Source: Vitellaria paradoxa (taxonomy: Eukaryota; Streptophyta; Magnoliopsida; Ericales; Sapotaceae). From it: a DNA stretch of 64,000 nucleotides. A program made the translations under genes and the position numbers. Shown piece by piece: positions 1 to 11,203 of this stretch. Each line of letters begins with the position of its first letter. Position 1 is the first letter of the stretch. The notes under the pieces are model-generated. The model saw only the letters and a program-made list of their open reading frames with translations, had not been told where the DNA came from and did no database searches. The DNA lies in assembly GCA_019916065.1 (NCBI GenBank), contig CM034241.1, positions 6,301,920-6,365,919 on the forward strand, in the 5' to 3' direction.

Positions 1-404
1 TAGATGATGTTCGCGGGTCCTACCGAAGCAAATGAAATCGGCATCTTCTTGTAGGTGAATAAGACAGACGGTGGAGCTGCCGGTTCTTCACGCTAGTTGA
101 AATATAAATTTATAATAAGTAACCGACAATCTAGCTAGCCAGTTAATAATTCTGAAATAGCTTTTACACCGAAAAGTCTATTTATGTATGCTGATTGCGG
201 TGAAAAATATATCGTCACCAATCATGGTACTGTTCTGTCAAATGAATTAATTTGCAAGAAATCATGTTGTTTTGTGTGGTCCCCCCACGGAAAGCAGTAA
301 AACAAGAAAATTGCAGGCCGGCAGTGCTGCTTCTGACGCTTTCCAAGAATTTCCAGTTTTCAATTAAAATTAATAAGATTTCGGCTCTACTTACTCCAAT
401 ATAA

Positions 405-803
405 GCACCGTTTGGGATTCTGAAAAATAAAATAAATTTTTAAAAAATTCTGTTTTACTTCTCACCATTATTAATTTAAAATTTTCTCTTTTTACTAAAA
501 ATTCAAAATTCGTTTAAAAAAATAAAAAATTTAGAAAGAGGTTAATCGAATGCGTAAATTTTTTTTGACAATCATATTCTCCTAGTTGAAAATTTTCAAA
601 CGATTACCATTGTTACTATTTTTTTATGAATTTTTTTGAATCCGTGGAAACGGATTTGAAAAATCGTTTCCACGGTTTTGAAAAAATGAGTGTTATTTTT
701 TGAATCCGTTAGAACGGTTTTACCAAATCGTTTTAACGGATTTTTCCGCCAAAATTAATCCAAATCACATTTTTTCTTGTTTTTTATCATTCCAAACGCC
801 ACC
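405..803 (+). mobile_element. MITE, family B copy 1
   Basis: The left end GCACCGTTTGGGATTC and the right end CATTCCAAACGCCACC form imperfect terminal inverted repeats, flanked by ATA on both sides. Inside lie short palindromic stretches built on 'AATCCGTxxxAACG'. The corresponding place in duplication copy 2 (about 7055) has no insert. Related copies lie at 37041-37626, 44625-44985 and 52837-53340. It is non-autonomous with no coding sequence; PIF/Harbinger-like is my inference from the GTTTGG termini and 3-bp TSDs. Confidence 0.65.
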
Positions 804-807
804 ATAA

Positions 808-3800
808 TTTTTTTTAAAAAGCATAAAAAAAAATTTTTAATAAAACATCTCATATTAAAATAAATAGAATCTTTATATTTTAATTGTAACTATATAAGTT
901 TTTCTTTTTTTTTTTATATCTATAGTATTATAGGGTAAATTCATAAGTTTTGTGAATTTTTTTTTTTTTTTGGTATAGTATTTTTTTGTAGAACTCGTTT
1001 ATTTTATTTTTTTCATTAATAACCCTTAACCATTAATAGCTATTTATAATTTGAAAGTGGTGTATAAATAATTTTTTAACTTTTGTAAGTTATTTAAGCA
1101 ATTTTACCCTTTTACTTTTTTGTTTTCTTAAAATGCCTTCTAACTGCGTACTACTTTAATAATGATCTTTTATTTTATCTAAATACCCTTTAATTATTTA
1201 CTATCTATTTAAATACCTTTAATTGATAATTACTCATTATTTATTGTTTTGAAATTTTTTTTAAATAAAATAACAAATTAATCAATGATATATAGTTTTA
1301 ATAGACCAATAGAAAAATTAAGTAAATATTTATAATTTACAAAATTAAAAAAATATTTTTATTAATTATTAAAAAAATTTACACGCATTATATGTGCATT
1401 GAGGTCTAATTTTCTAATAGGGTTGCCCACTAGTGTCAACCTTTAAATATTGTTTATAATGATATAGGTCATGAATGTACTATGCATAGAAGGGGCATCC
1501 CTGTGCGTATTGGCTTTGTCTCATAGTTGTAGAATGGTCATCACTATTGTGCTGGCTCTGGCTCATCAACTTTCATTCGTATGTTTTGATTTATATGATA
1601 TTATTATTTATGAATGTCTTAATTAATACTGTAAATTATATATTATTGATTATGATAAATAATTTACGAAAAAGGATTTCATAAATAAGACTTGGCTAAT
1701 AGAAATGATTATGGAAGGAAATTTGGTTACATTCTTGATAGTATTTAAATGAAAATGGAATAATAGTTATACATTTTGATTATGACACTTACAATTGAAA
1801 TATGAAATTGAATAGACTGTTAAATTTTGGAGATAGGAACTCAGTCATTTGTTTGAGTTAGGGAAACCACTTATAATATGGTCACACAATTACAACCGAC
1901 ATACCCCCAAGATTGGGAGGTCCCTGGAAAGAGTATCGTTAGATTAGGGATTAGTAATTTTCAGTGTATGGATATGGCGGTTCCTCAGAATACGCTATCA
2001 TGTTATTGGGTCGGGTTGGTTTGACAGATCGACATACTGCTATATTCATGGTCATTGAAATGCACTAGCTTTTAAGAATAATATTAGATGGGAGGTTAGA
2101 ATGACAATTGTACACCTTAACTTGATAAGATTTATACAATTTCACTTTGAAGGTAAACTACTTTATAGAATGTTTGCTTTATTATGATTATCTTAATGTT
2201 AGTTACTTGTATTATTTACTATGTTTTATAATTCTTAATTGTTATATCTTTGTCATGCCACATAATCATGATCACTGTATGGGTCACCCATACAGTATAG
2301 TAGCATGCCCACATTATTTAGGTACCCTTAGAAGTCTGATCGCTGAATTTAGTAACTCACTACTCCTTGAAAAATATTCTTCTCGTGATAATGATTGTAG
2401 CAGTTATCCAAGGATTTATTTACAAGCTACTGGTCGTATGTTCTATAACTAATTGTGGGTATTTTATTTTAATTATGCTTATTGTAATTATTGTAAATGT
2501 AATAATCGACTGTAAATTTTTTTTTCATTTAGTGATGTATAAATTCAAATTACTTATTTTGCAAGGGTTTAAGGAACATATTAGTAACTTTGATTTTTTT
2601 ATTAATATGTATAAACCCAATACTTAACGTAATATTCATATGGCATGTCTTAACCTTTGACATGAATTTTGTTTTATTTCGATTTTAGTCCCATTAACTC
2701 ATGTCAAAGTGACAATCTAGGTTTTTGGTTTGCGAAAATTTAGGGTGTTATATGTTGAGTATTATTAAAAGTCGATATACTTACTAACTAATTAAAATAT
2801 TATTCATTCTTAAAATTTATTAAATTACTACTAATTCATTAAAAATAATTATATTCAAACCATATAAATAATTATATAATTAAAATTATTTTAATTATTT
2901 TAAACTTTTGTATTTCTTATTAATTAGTATAAATAAATTTTAATTGTTTAGTATCATTAGGAGTCAATATGTTCAAAACTTACTAACTAATTACATTATC
3001 AATTCATAAAAACCATTTATCTATTCAACAAATAACTAACTAATTAAATTATTGATTCTTAAATATTACTAAATTTCTACTAATTTATTTCATGCCAAAG
3101 ATTAAAGCAACAACATATGAACGATCAATTTGCTAAACTTCAAGAAATACTTATTACTCTTAACGGCTTCTAAATACATATCACTTCCTATTTGCAAAAC
3201 TATAGATTCGTATATCCAATTGAACGCAAAAAAGTCACAAAATTCATTATCTGCCACAATAATCAAAACTTGTGGTTTGCTCAAGGTTACTTCCAACTTC
3301 ATTCCAAAGAAACACAAGCAAATCGAGTAATAAATAATATTGCAAGCTTTAGTCTAAACTACTTTGCAAGGACAATTGAACTCTCCTGTCTCTTCCCCTC
3401 AGGGGTTGGGGGAGCTTTCGGTCTTTCGGCCAAGCTATTAGTAGTACTTATAGTCAATGTCATTACTCTGAATGAGTGGAACGAAGCAAAACGCTTAATT
3501 TGGGATCTAATTCAAGTCTTAGTACCAACTTCCTACAAATTATACATTGTGTTTGATACCAAAAAAATAAAAAAAAATAAAAAAATAAACAAACAGTAAC
3601 AACTAAACACCCAATGGAATTCACCTAAGAGGTATAGTTTTACCGATGACCACTTGCAAACAATCTCCCTTAAATACAGAGTAAGATATGCTCGCCACTC
3701 AAAAAAAAAAAAAAAAAAAAAAAGCTTAGAGACACGGAACAATCGAAAGAAGAAAGCTCTTCTCCAAACAAGCCAAAGGCTGATTTTTCAATTCAATTAA

Positions 3801-4009
3801 AGTTTGCCTTGACAATCTAAAAATAGGCTACTTAAACTTGGAACGTCCCTGTAAAAATAGAAAAAGACTAGAAAAATTAAATTAATACGCAAGAAATAAT
3901 GGCTAGATGCATTAAAACAAACATTAAATGACAAATAAAAAGGTCCAAGTTATTTGTGCTAAAAATGAACGATTAATTGATATTGAATCAGAAGAGTAAT
4001 TGAATATCA
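808..4009. other. Non-coding sequence of duplication copy 1 with an LTR-like remnant
   Basis: No credible gene is seen. About 2010-2752 (matching about 7190-7970 in copy 2) has the texture of a retrotransposon LTR and ends ...TTAGGGTGTTATA, like many plant Gypsy LTRs, but I cannot define both ends or a target duplication. About 2755-3090 is a two-fold degenerate repeat of an AT-rich unit containing ACTTACTAACTAATTA. About 3700 is a long poly-A tract. The longest open frames here (101 and 135 codons) show no family motif. Confidence 0.4.
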
Positions 4010-4240
4010 TCCTGATATATCTGGATAGGGGGTTAATTTTGTGGAGTACATGAATATCCAACAAGACTATTCAAATATTATCTAGAAAGACTAACTGATG
4101 TATCTGAATAAGATGAAGAAGCATCTGGATATGTCTAAGGAACAACACCTGTATCCAGATATAACGGAGTATCTGAATACCTTCAGAGAGTGCTGTTGTA
4201 TCCGAATATGTTGGGGGTATCCGAATACCCTATTTTTTGG
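4010..4240. repeat. Cluster of TATCYRRATA decamers 3' of the first UGT gene
   Basis: About seven copies of near-palindromic decamers of the form TATCTGGATA, TATCTGAATA, TATCCAGATA and TATCCGAATA lie within about 230 bp directly downstream of the first UGT stop codon. The homologous position behind the second UGT gene does not show them. Function unknown; they may be part of an unrecognised dispersed repeat. Confidence 0.5.
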
Positions 4241-4271
4241 TTCCTGCTGCTGCTGATGAAGACCTTCTGTG

Positions 4272-5765
4272 TCAGTGCTCATTTGTTGAGCTCTTCTGCG
4301 TGACATGTTGCATGATGTCCTCCATCAAGAATGTCATATTCAAGTAAGAAGAACCCCCTTCTTCCATTGCTTTCTTTGCCATCTCCCCAAGAACTTTTGC
4401 TCTATTCCTTCTTTCTACCCCTTCTATTCCTTCATCCATTACTTTTCCCACAGCTTCTATTACACCCTCCCTTCCCACCAACACCCCAAACTTACCTTCC
4501 TCACCCCAGGGCAGAGAAACCCGAGCCCCGGCACGCACACCAATCTCCAAAATCTCCACAACCAACTTCTCGTTGAAAAACTGCTCACCAAAAATGGGCC
4601 ACGTTACCATGGGCAGACCAGCACAGACTCCTTCAAGAGTGGAATTCCACCCGCAGTGGGTCAAAAATGCTCCCACAGACAAATGGGACAATATGAGCAC
4701 TTGTGGAGCCCATCCGCGGATTACAAGTGCTCTCCCTTTCGTTCTTTCCTCAAATCCATCCTCTTCCATCCATTTCTCTATCTCCTTGGACTTTTCTCCC
4801 CCTCTAATAACCCAAACGAATGGGTGGTTCGATGCTTCCAGGCCTAAACCGAGCTCTGCCAACTGCGGAGCCGAAAGCCCGGTGATGCTTCCGAGACAAG
4901 CGTAGATTACAGAGCCTCGCTCTTGGGCGTCGAGCCACTTTAAACACTGGCTCTCGTCAATTGCCGACTTGTTTCCTCTCTGAGCCTTCTCCGACTTTTC
5001 CCTGTTGCAAAGCGATACTGGTCCAACGCACCAAGCTTTACCGCCTTTTGCCTCGCGATATTGTTCGATGTACCTCGGTTCTAACTCCGCAAAGCTATTA
5101 ATCACCACTCCATGTGCTTCTTCTGCGGCTTTTCTTATTCTTTCGGCATAACATTTCATAGCGTCCGAACCCGGATTGAGTTCACTGGGCAGCTGAGCTC
5201 TAGTGAATTCAATTCTGTCAGGCAAATCAGGCAAGAGAAAGAGCTCTGACGAATTGGGGACGCGCTCATGTGCTTTGGAAATATGCAAAATGTTCAAACA
5301 CAAGTGAGTGAAGCAGCTCATCCCGTCGAATACGATTCTTGGAATGTGGAATTTGCGAGCCGTGTCGGCTACCCACGGAAGATATCTATCTGCTATTATG
5401 CAATTTGGACGGGGCTTCAGTTTTTCAACTAATTGCTCGACTGGCTGTTGCAGCATTCCAAGGGCAGTAACGAAATTGCCTATGAACTCCATGGAGGGAA
5501 GTGTATCTAAGGTTTCACAACCCTCCGGTAAGCCTGCCTCAGCCGTTGGGAACCGGAATTGGAGGAGTTGGATGGGAAGCCCAGATTCGATCGAACGGCT
5601 GACGATTGGGCCGAATCTGGAGGCAATAAGAGGTGTGGTGATAACAGTGGCGGTGACGCCGCGCTGTGCTAGTAATTTGGCCATGTCTATCATGGGGATG
5701 AAGTGGCCCGGGGACATTAAGGGAACCATAACAAAGTGAAGTGGGTGCTTATTCTCTGAAGCCAT
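4272..5765 (-). CDS. UDP-glycosyltransferase, UGT73-type (UGT copy 1)
   Basis: This is an intronless 497-residue family-1 (GT-B fold) glycosyltransferase, a normal length for UGT73. Such cytosolic enzymes move a sugar from a UDP-sugar to small acceptors such as flavonoids, terpenoids or hormones; the acceptor cannot be read from sequence. The catalytic His is H21 in the SPGH motif, and its partner Asp is D126 in IIAD. The 44-residue PSPG donor box runs W352-Q395, starting WAPQV, with HCGWNS in the middle and ending FGEQ; the terminal Gln fits UDP-glucose preference. The start is the ATG after AGCTGCG, with a TATA box about 65 bp upstream. It is about 90% identical to the copy at 9704-11203, but most differences fall in residues 92-236. 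It carries R127 where the other copy has G127, next to the catalytic Asp. No frameshift or stop is seen. Confidence 0.95.
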   Translation of the reverse strand: MASENKHPLHFVMVPLMSPGHFIPMIDMAKLLAQRGVTATVITTPLIASRFGPIVSRSIESGLPIQLLQFRFPTAEAGLPEGCETLDTLPSMEFIGNFVTALGMLQQPVEQLVEKLKPRPNCIIADRYLPWVADTARKFHIPRIVFDGMSCFTHLCLNILHISKAHERVPNSSELFLLPDLPDRIEFTRAQLPSELNPGSDAMKCYAERIRKAAEEAHGVVINSFAELEPRYIEQYREAKGGKAWCVGPVSLCNREKSEKAQRGNKSAIDESQCLKWLDAQERGSVIYACLGSITGLSAPQLAELGLGLEASNHPFVWVIRGGEKSKEIEKWMEEDGFEERTKGRALVIRGWAPQVLILSHLSVGAFLTHCGWNSTLEGVCAGLPMVTWPIFGEQFFNEKLVVEILEIGVRAGARVSLPWGEEGKFGVLVGREGVIEAVGKVMDEGIEGVERRNRAKVLGEMAKKAMEEGGSSYLNMTFLMEDIMQHVTQKSSTNEH

Positions 5766-5881
5766 CGCAGCTGGGAAAGTTTTGTTGACTTGAATGTCAG
5801 TGAGTCATTCAGGAAGTCTTTGGATTTATATTTATATTGATGATAAGGCTACACACTTGGGTGCAATTTTTGGTTACGTAA
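5766..5881 (-). promoter_or_regulatory. Proximal promoter and 5' UTR of UGT copy 1
   Basis: On the minus strand a TATA box (ATATAAATATAAATC, about 5824-5838) lies about 65 bp before the ATG. The palindrome TTACGTAA (5874-5881), an ACGT-core bZIP-type site, lies 109 bp before it. Both are kept at the same distances in the second copy (TATA 11262-11274, palindrome 11312-11319), which suggests functional constraint or recent duplication. Confidence 0.6.
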
Positions 5882-5997
5882 GCGCCTACATTAGCAATTT
5901 TGGATTTAATACATCTCTTTGTTGGAGTTTTGTGGAATTTCACAAAATCCAATTTTTTACTAATTGTGGGGAAGAACTTCACAGGCAAGCCAAGTAA

Positions 5998-6715
5998 AAT
6001 ATGGGTTATTTTAAAGAAAGTTGTTAATATAAGGGATAAATGGGCATGAAATAGAATAATAAGTTCAAAAATCAATGGAACATTAAGAAAATTGAAATTT
6101 GATGGTGAATATTTCTAGATCGGGAGAATAATGTAGACAAAAAATTTGTGATGCATATTTTTTTCTCTTGGGTTTGAATACTTGTCAAACAATTATACTT
6201 GACTAGCTATAATTTTTTATATATAATTTTTAGGAATAGTTTTAGAATGTTTGTTTTCCTTTTTTTTTTTTTGAGAATTTTCTTTTTATTTTGTATTTAA
6301 ATCTGGCATTTAGTCAAATATGTCATTTTGGGTATTTTTTTTATTTTTTTCCTAATTTTTTTAGTATTTACACCAGATTAAGATTTTAGCATTCAAGAGT
6401 TTTTCTTTATAAATCAATATATGCCAAAGGGCTAAATAATTGATTTTAATTCAGAATTTTATTATTAGAGAGAGTATCTCTATTTTCATATGCCATTTAT
6501 TTGAATATTCTTAGAATCAACGAAATTAATATTCCGTCAATTTTATTCTTATCAAATTAGTAGACTGCATTGCTATTCCACGCTCACATGCCCACGTAGT
6601 ATATATGAGTAAAAGTATGATTGAGCACTAATATTATATAAACTGGCGCGAATAAGCGCAATACCCGTCCTATACCTATATTTTGCCATTGAGGGATTAT
6701 GATTTTGTGGATTAT
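5998..6715. other. Spacer between the duplication copies
   Basis: This is AT-rich non-coding sequence with poly-T runs. It matches neither copy within the window, although it could correspond to sequence left of base 1. No gene, RNA or defined repeat is seen. Confidence 0.5.
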
Positions 6716-8295
6716 GTTCACTGGTCCTATCTAGGGAAATGAAATCGACATCTTGTAGGAGGCGAATAGGACAGAGTGGAGCTCCCAGGTTCTTCCACGC
6801 TATAGTTGAAAATATAAATTTAAGTAAGGGACAATCAAGCTAGCCAGTTGATAATTCTGAAATAGCTTCAACACTTTGAATTGAAGAGTCTAGACAGGTT
6901 GTACATCGCCACCAATCATGTGATTGTTCTGTCAAATGAATAATTTGCAAGAAATCAGTAAAGCTACAAGTCTATAAGAAAATTGTGGTCCAGCAGTGCT
7001 TGTGGTGCTTCCCTAGAATTTCCCGTCTTAAATTTAATAAGATTTCTGCTCTATTTATTTTAAAGTAAAATATTTTTTAATATTTTACATTGAAATAAAT
7101 AGAAACTTTATATTTTTAGCTGTAACTATATGTGTGTGTGTTTTTTTTTTAATTTTAATTGTAACTACAATGAAACAAATACACTATTGTGTTAGTAGGT
7201 TGGATTGATTTGGCAAGCCGGCATACTATTATATTCATGATCACTAAAATCTACTAAATTAATTCTCAAGGATAGTACTAGATGGGAGGTTAGGAATGAC
7301 AATTGTACACCTTAACTCGATCGATAAGACTCGTACAATTTTACTTTGAAGATGAACGTAATTAATACTTCATATAATGCTTATTTTATTTCAATTATCA
7401 TAATGTCAATTATTCATATTATTTGCTGTGTTTTATAGTTCTTAATTATTGTATCTTTATTATGCCACACGATCACGATCACTGTATAAACTCACCTACA
7501 CAGTATAGTAGCATGTTTACATTATTTAAGCACCCTGAGAAGTTTGATTGCTGGGTTTAGTATCTCACCACTTCATGAGAAATTCTTCAGGTGATAATAT
7601 GATTGTAGCAGCTGTTCAATGATTTGTTTACAAGTTATTCGTCGTAGGTTCTATACTTAATTATGAGTATTATATTGTATTTATACTTATTCTAATTAAT
7701 GTAAATGTAATGATCGATTGTGAAATTATTTTCACGTAGTAATGTACAAATTCAAATTATTTATTTTAAAAGAGTTTGAGGGACGTAATAATAGCTATGA
7801 TTTTTTTTTGTTAATATGTATAAACCCAGTACTGACTTATTAATTATTGCATACCTTGACCTCTAAAATAAAATTTATTTTTTCTTGATTTTAGTCCTAT
7901 TAACTCATGTCAAAGTGACAATTCGGGTTTTTGGTTTTGCAAAAATTTAGCTTTGTTATATGTTGAGTATTATTAGGAGTCAGGGTGCTTACTAACTAAT
8001 TAAAATATTATTCATTCTTAAAATTTATTAAATTACTACTATTTTATTAAAACAATTATATTTAAATTGTATAATAATTATATACTTAAAATTATTTTAA
8101 TTACTTTAAATTTTTATTATTTATTGTTAATTAATATAAGTAAATTTTAATTGTTGAGAATCATTAGGAGTAAATATGTTTAAAACTTACGAATTAAATT
8201 ATCAATTCCTAATTATTATTAAATTACTACTAATTAATTTATTTCATACAAAAGATTGGAGCAACATATGGACCATTAATTTGAGAAATACTTGT
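6716..8295. other. Non-coding sequence of duplication copy 2
   Basis: It aligns with bases 1-3140 of copy 1 in order, minus the MITE and the 920-2010 block. It includes the second copy of the LTR-like remnant (about 7190-7970) and the ACTTACTAACTAATTA region. No coding sequence is seen. Confidence 0.55.
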
Positions 8296-8781
8296 TGATG
8301 ATTCAGTGAATTGAGATCTTCCGAATGCTCGTTCCAAGTCCAGAATATTGTCTAAAATATTAGTGTGGTGTCTGTCAAAATTTCTGATACTTAAGTTAGC
8401 AAAGAGAATTGAGTAAATATTTTGGCAGAGTTTCAGTGAGGAAAAAAGATAAGATGGTGTATATATAGAGGTGTATGACCTGTATGGATATGATGCATGT
8501 GAGCCTCACGCAATTATGGCTACTTTTCAATCATATTGTGTCACATGTATTGTAGATCCCAAGATGATTCTCATAATTAGTTATCAAAACCGTTATACAA
8601 CAGGCAGCATTCTAATAGGTGAGAATTACGGAATATGCCAAAATATAGTTATGCATGCTATTATGACGATCTTATTTTTAATATGTCGATCGATCAGCCC
8701 AATCGAGATTAATAATGGTAGGTCAGACAGATCAGGTCCTGGTCACTCAAGTAATCCCAATCGGTTGGGTACACCCTATCA
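8296..8781 (-). mobile_element. Solo LTR (Gypsy-type), reverse orientation
   Basis: This 486-bp block is present only in duplication copy 2. Read on the minus strand it begins TGATAGGGTGTACCCAACCG and ends GAATCATCA. It aligns along its length with the LTR at 34516-35015, sharing for example the AACTCTGCCAAAATA and ACACCTCTAT segments. It is flanked by CTTGT (8291-8295) and CTTAT (8782-8786). Copy 1 has an uninterrupted CTTAT at the same site, so this is a 5-bp target duplication with one later change. Confidence 0.85.
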
Positions 8782-8932
8782 CTTATTACTCTAACGACTT
8801 CTAAATACTTATTGCTTCTAGTTTGCAAAACTATAGATTCGTATATAGAATCAAATGTTAAAAAGTCATAAAATTCATAATCTACCACAATAATCATAAT
8901 TTGTGGTTTGCTTAAAGTTACTTTTGACATCA

Positions 8933-9367
8933 ACCCTGTTTGGTAGGGCTAAAACTTATCAAAAGTGGCCAAAAGATACCAAAGGTTATCAAATTTTTTC
9001 AAACTTTACCGATTTCGTGGTTCGTACGTGACTAACGTGCACCAAAAATGTCAACCTTTTTTGTACACCAAATGATATACACTAATTGACGTACATTGTC
9101 AAACCTTCGATGGTTGCTTTTGAAATCCGTTGGAATAGATGCTTCCTAGCTTGTTCCAACGCTTTCCTTTCTTTGGCCTGACAAGTCCCACTGCAAAGTA
9201 GTGGATAGATTTTCAATTTTCCAAATGACAGCTGGTTCGAACGTTTCCTTAGCACATGTTCGAACGAAATTTTTAGTGGATTTTGGTGAATCTTCCAAAT
9301 GTTAAAAGTGTCTTATGCATTACACTTTTTTCATTTTTTGGGTACTTCTTAGCGGTCGAAACAACCC
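8933..9367. mobile_element. MITE-like insertion in duplication copy 2
   Basis: A 435-bp insertion absent from copy 1 is flanked by CATCA on both sides (8928-8932 and 9368-9372). The termini ACCCTGTTTGGTAGGGCTAA and CTTAGCGGTCGAAACAACCC are imperfect inverted repeats. No coding capacity. Superfamily uncertain. Confidence 0.65.
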
Positions 9368-9703
9368 CATCATTCTAAAGAAGTTCGAGAAAATTGAGTA
9401 ACTTATATCGACAGAAGATAAACAATAAATATTATTGCAAGTTTACAAAAGAATTATAAATCTCCAAAATGATTGATAGAAATATCACAAATAAAGTTAT
9501 TGCGGCACCTATCAAAGGAGTCGCCTTCATCCATGAGCTATTTTACCATATTCCAAATTCAATGGTTTCAAAAAACTCCCTACAATAGTTCGTCTTGGGA
9601 GTAGATCTAGAACTGCTCTCAATTAATCCAAACTACTTTGCGAGGATAACTGGAAAAGCTTAATTAGGATCTAACTCTAGTCTTAGTATCAACTTCCCAC
9701 AAA

Positions 9704-11203
9704 TTATAAGTCGTTTTCTTTTGCTAAGCTCTTCTCCGTGACCTGTTGCTTGATGTCTTCAATCAGGAATGTCATATTCAAGTAAGAGGAACCCCCTTCT
9801 TCCATTGCCTTCTTTGCCATCTCCCCAAGTACTTTTGCTCTATTCCTTCTTTCCTCCCCTTCTATTCCTTCATCCATTACTTTTCCCACAGCTTCTATTA
9901 CACCCTCCCTTCCCACCAACACCCCAAACTTACCTTCCTCACCCCAGGGCAGAGAAACCCGAGCCCCGGCACTCACACCAATCTCCAAAATCTCCACAAC
10001 CAACTTCTCGTTGAAAAACTGCTCACCAAAAATGGGCCACGTTACCATGGGCAGACCAGCACAGACTCCTTCAAGAGTGGAATTCCACCCACAGTGGGTC
10101 AAAAATGCTCCCACAGACAAATGGGACAATATGAGCACTTGTGGAGCCCATCCTCGGATTACAAGTGCTCTCCCTTTCGTTCTTTCCTCAAATCCATCCT
10201 CTTCCATCCATTTCTCTATCTCCTTGGACTTTTCTCCCCCTCTAATAACCCAAACGAATGGGTGGTTCGATGCTTCCAGGCCTAAACCGAGCTCTGCCAA
10301 CTGCGGAACCGAAAGCCCGGTGATGCTTCCGAGACAAGCGTAGATTACAGAGCCTCGCTCTTGGGCGTCGAGCCACTTTAAACACTGGCTCTCGTCAATT
10401 GCCGACTTGTTTCCTCTCTGAGCCTTCTCCGACTTTTCCCTGTTGCATAGCGATACCGGTCCAACGCACCAAGCTTTACCTCCTTTGGCCTCGCGATATT
10501 GTTTGAAGTACTTCGGTTCTAACTCCTCAAAGCTATTAATCACCACTCCGTATGCTTCTTCTGAGGCTTTTCTTACTCGTTCGGCAAAATATTTGATAGC
10601 GTCCGAACGCGGACTGACATCGTCGGGCAGCTGAGCTTTAGTGAATTCAATTCTGTCAGGCAAATCGGGCACCAGAAAGGGCTCCGACGAATTGGGGACG
10701 CGCTCGTGTACTTTCGAAATACGTAAAATGTGCCGACACAGGTGAGTGAAGCAGTTCATCCCATCGAATATGATTCTCGGAATGTGGAATTTGCGAGCGG
10801 TGTCGGCTACCCATGGGAGATATCCATCTGCTATCATGCAATTTGGACAAGGCTTGAGTTTTTCAACTAATTCCTCCAGTGGCTGTTGCAGCATATCAAT
10901 GGCAGTTAAGAAATTGCCTGCAAACTCCAGGGAGGGAAGTGTATCGAGGGTTTCACAACCCTCCGGTAAGCCTGCCTCCGCCGTTGGGAACCGGAGTTGG
11001 AGGAGTTGGATGGGAAGCCCAGATTCGATCGAACGGCTGACGATTGGGCTGAATCTGGAGGCAATGAGAGGTGTGGTGATAACAGTGGTGGTGACGCCGC
11101 GCTGTGCTAGTAATTTGGCCATGTCTATCATGGGGATGAAGTGGCCTGGGGACATTAAGGGAACCATAACAAAGCGAAGTGGGTGCTTGTTCTCTGAAGC
11201 CAT
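9704..11203 (-). CDS. UDP-glycosyltransferase, UGT73-type (UGT copy 2)
   Basis: This is a 499-residue intronless glycosyltransferase, the tandem duplicate of the gene at 4272-5765. The catalytic His is H21, the Asp D126 in MIAD, and the PSPG box starts at WAPQV (W352) and ends GEQ (Q395), all intact. Residues 245-480 differ from copy 1 at about three positions and residues 1-91 at four, but about 34 of about 145 residues differ in 92-236. In GT-B enzymes that stretch lies in the N-terminal, acceptor-binding domain. The C-terminal tail also differs and is two residues longer. The pattern suggests gene conversion of the flanks, or diversification of acceptor choice, with the same donor sugar. 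The promoter matches copy 1 (TATA and TTACGTAA in the same positions). Acceptor unknown. Confidence 0.95.
   Translation of the reverse strand: MASENKHPLRFVMVPLMSPGHFIPMIDMAKLLAQRGVTTTVITTPLIASRFSPIVSRSIESGLPIQLLQLRFPTAEAGLPEGCETLDTLPSLEFAGNFLTAIDMLQQPLEELVEKLKPCPNCMIADGYLPWVADTARKFHIPRIIFDGMNCFTHLCRHILRISKVHERVPNSSEPFLVPDLPDRIEFTKAQLPDDVSPRSDAIKYFAERVRKASEEAYGVVINSFEELEPKYFKQYREAKGGKAWCVGPVSLCNREKSEKAQRGNKSAIDESQCLKWLDAQERGSVIYACLGSITGLSVPQLAELGLGLEASNHPFVWVIRGGEKSKEIEKWMEEDGFEERTKGRALVIRGWAPQVLILSHLSVGAFLTHCGWNSTLEGVCAGLPMVTWPIFGEQFFNEKLVVEILEIGVSAGARVSLPWGEEGKFGVLVGREGVIEAVGKVMDEGIEGEERRNRAKVLGEMAKKAMEEGGSSYLNMTFLIEDIKQQVTEKSLAKENDL

Larger units (their letters stand above)
1..5997. repeat. 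Tandem segmental duplication, copy 1 (left end cut by the window)
   Basis: The sequence from base 1 to about 5997 aligns in order with about 6716-11440. The match covers the upstream non-coding part (compare bases 20-115 with 6720-6815), an LTR-like stretch, the glycosyltransferase gene and its promoter up to the shared AAGAACTTCA segment. Copy 1 has extra sequence at about 405-803 (a MITE) and about 920-2010, which copy 2 lacks. Identity is highest in and just upstream of the gene. The left boundary is outside the window. Confidence 0.85.

Noticed and set aside
2010..2752. Possible solo LTR ending TTAGGGTGTTATA
   Set aside because: The texture fits a Gypsy LTR, but no start, no inverted TG/CA pair and no target duplication could be fixed; kept only as an LTR-like remnant.
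4305..4847. Long plus-strand open frames opposite both UGT genes (also 5308-5739, 9746-10285, 10746-11231)
   Set aside because: They are antisense shadows of the UGT reading frames and have no own motifs or codon signature.
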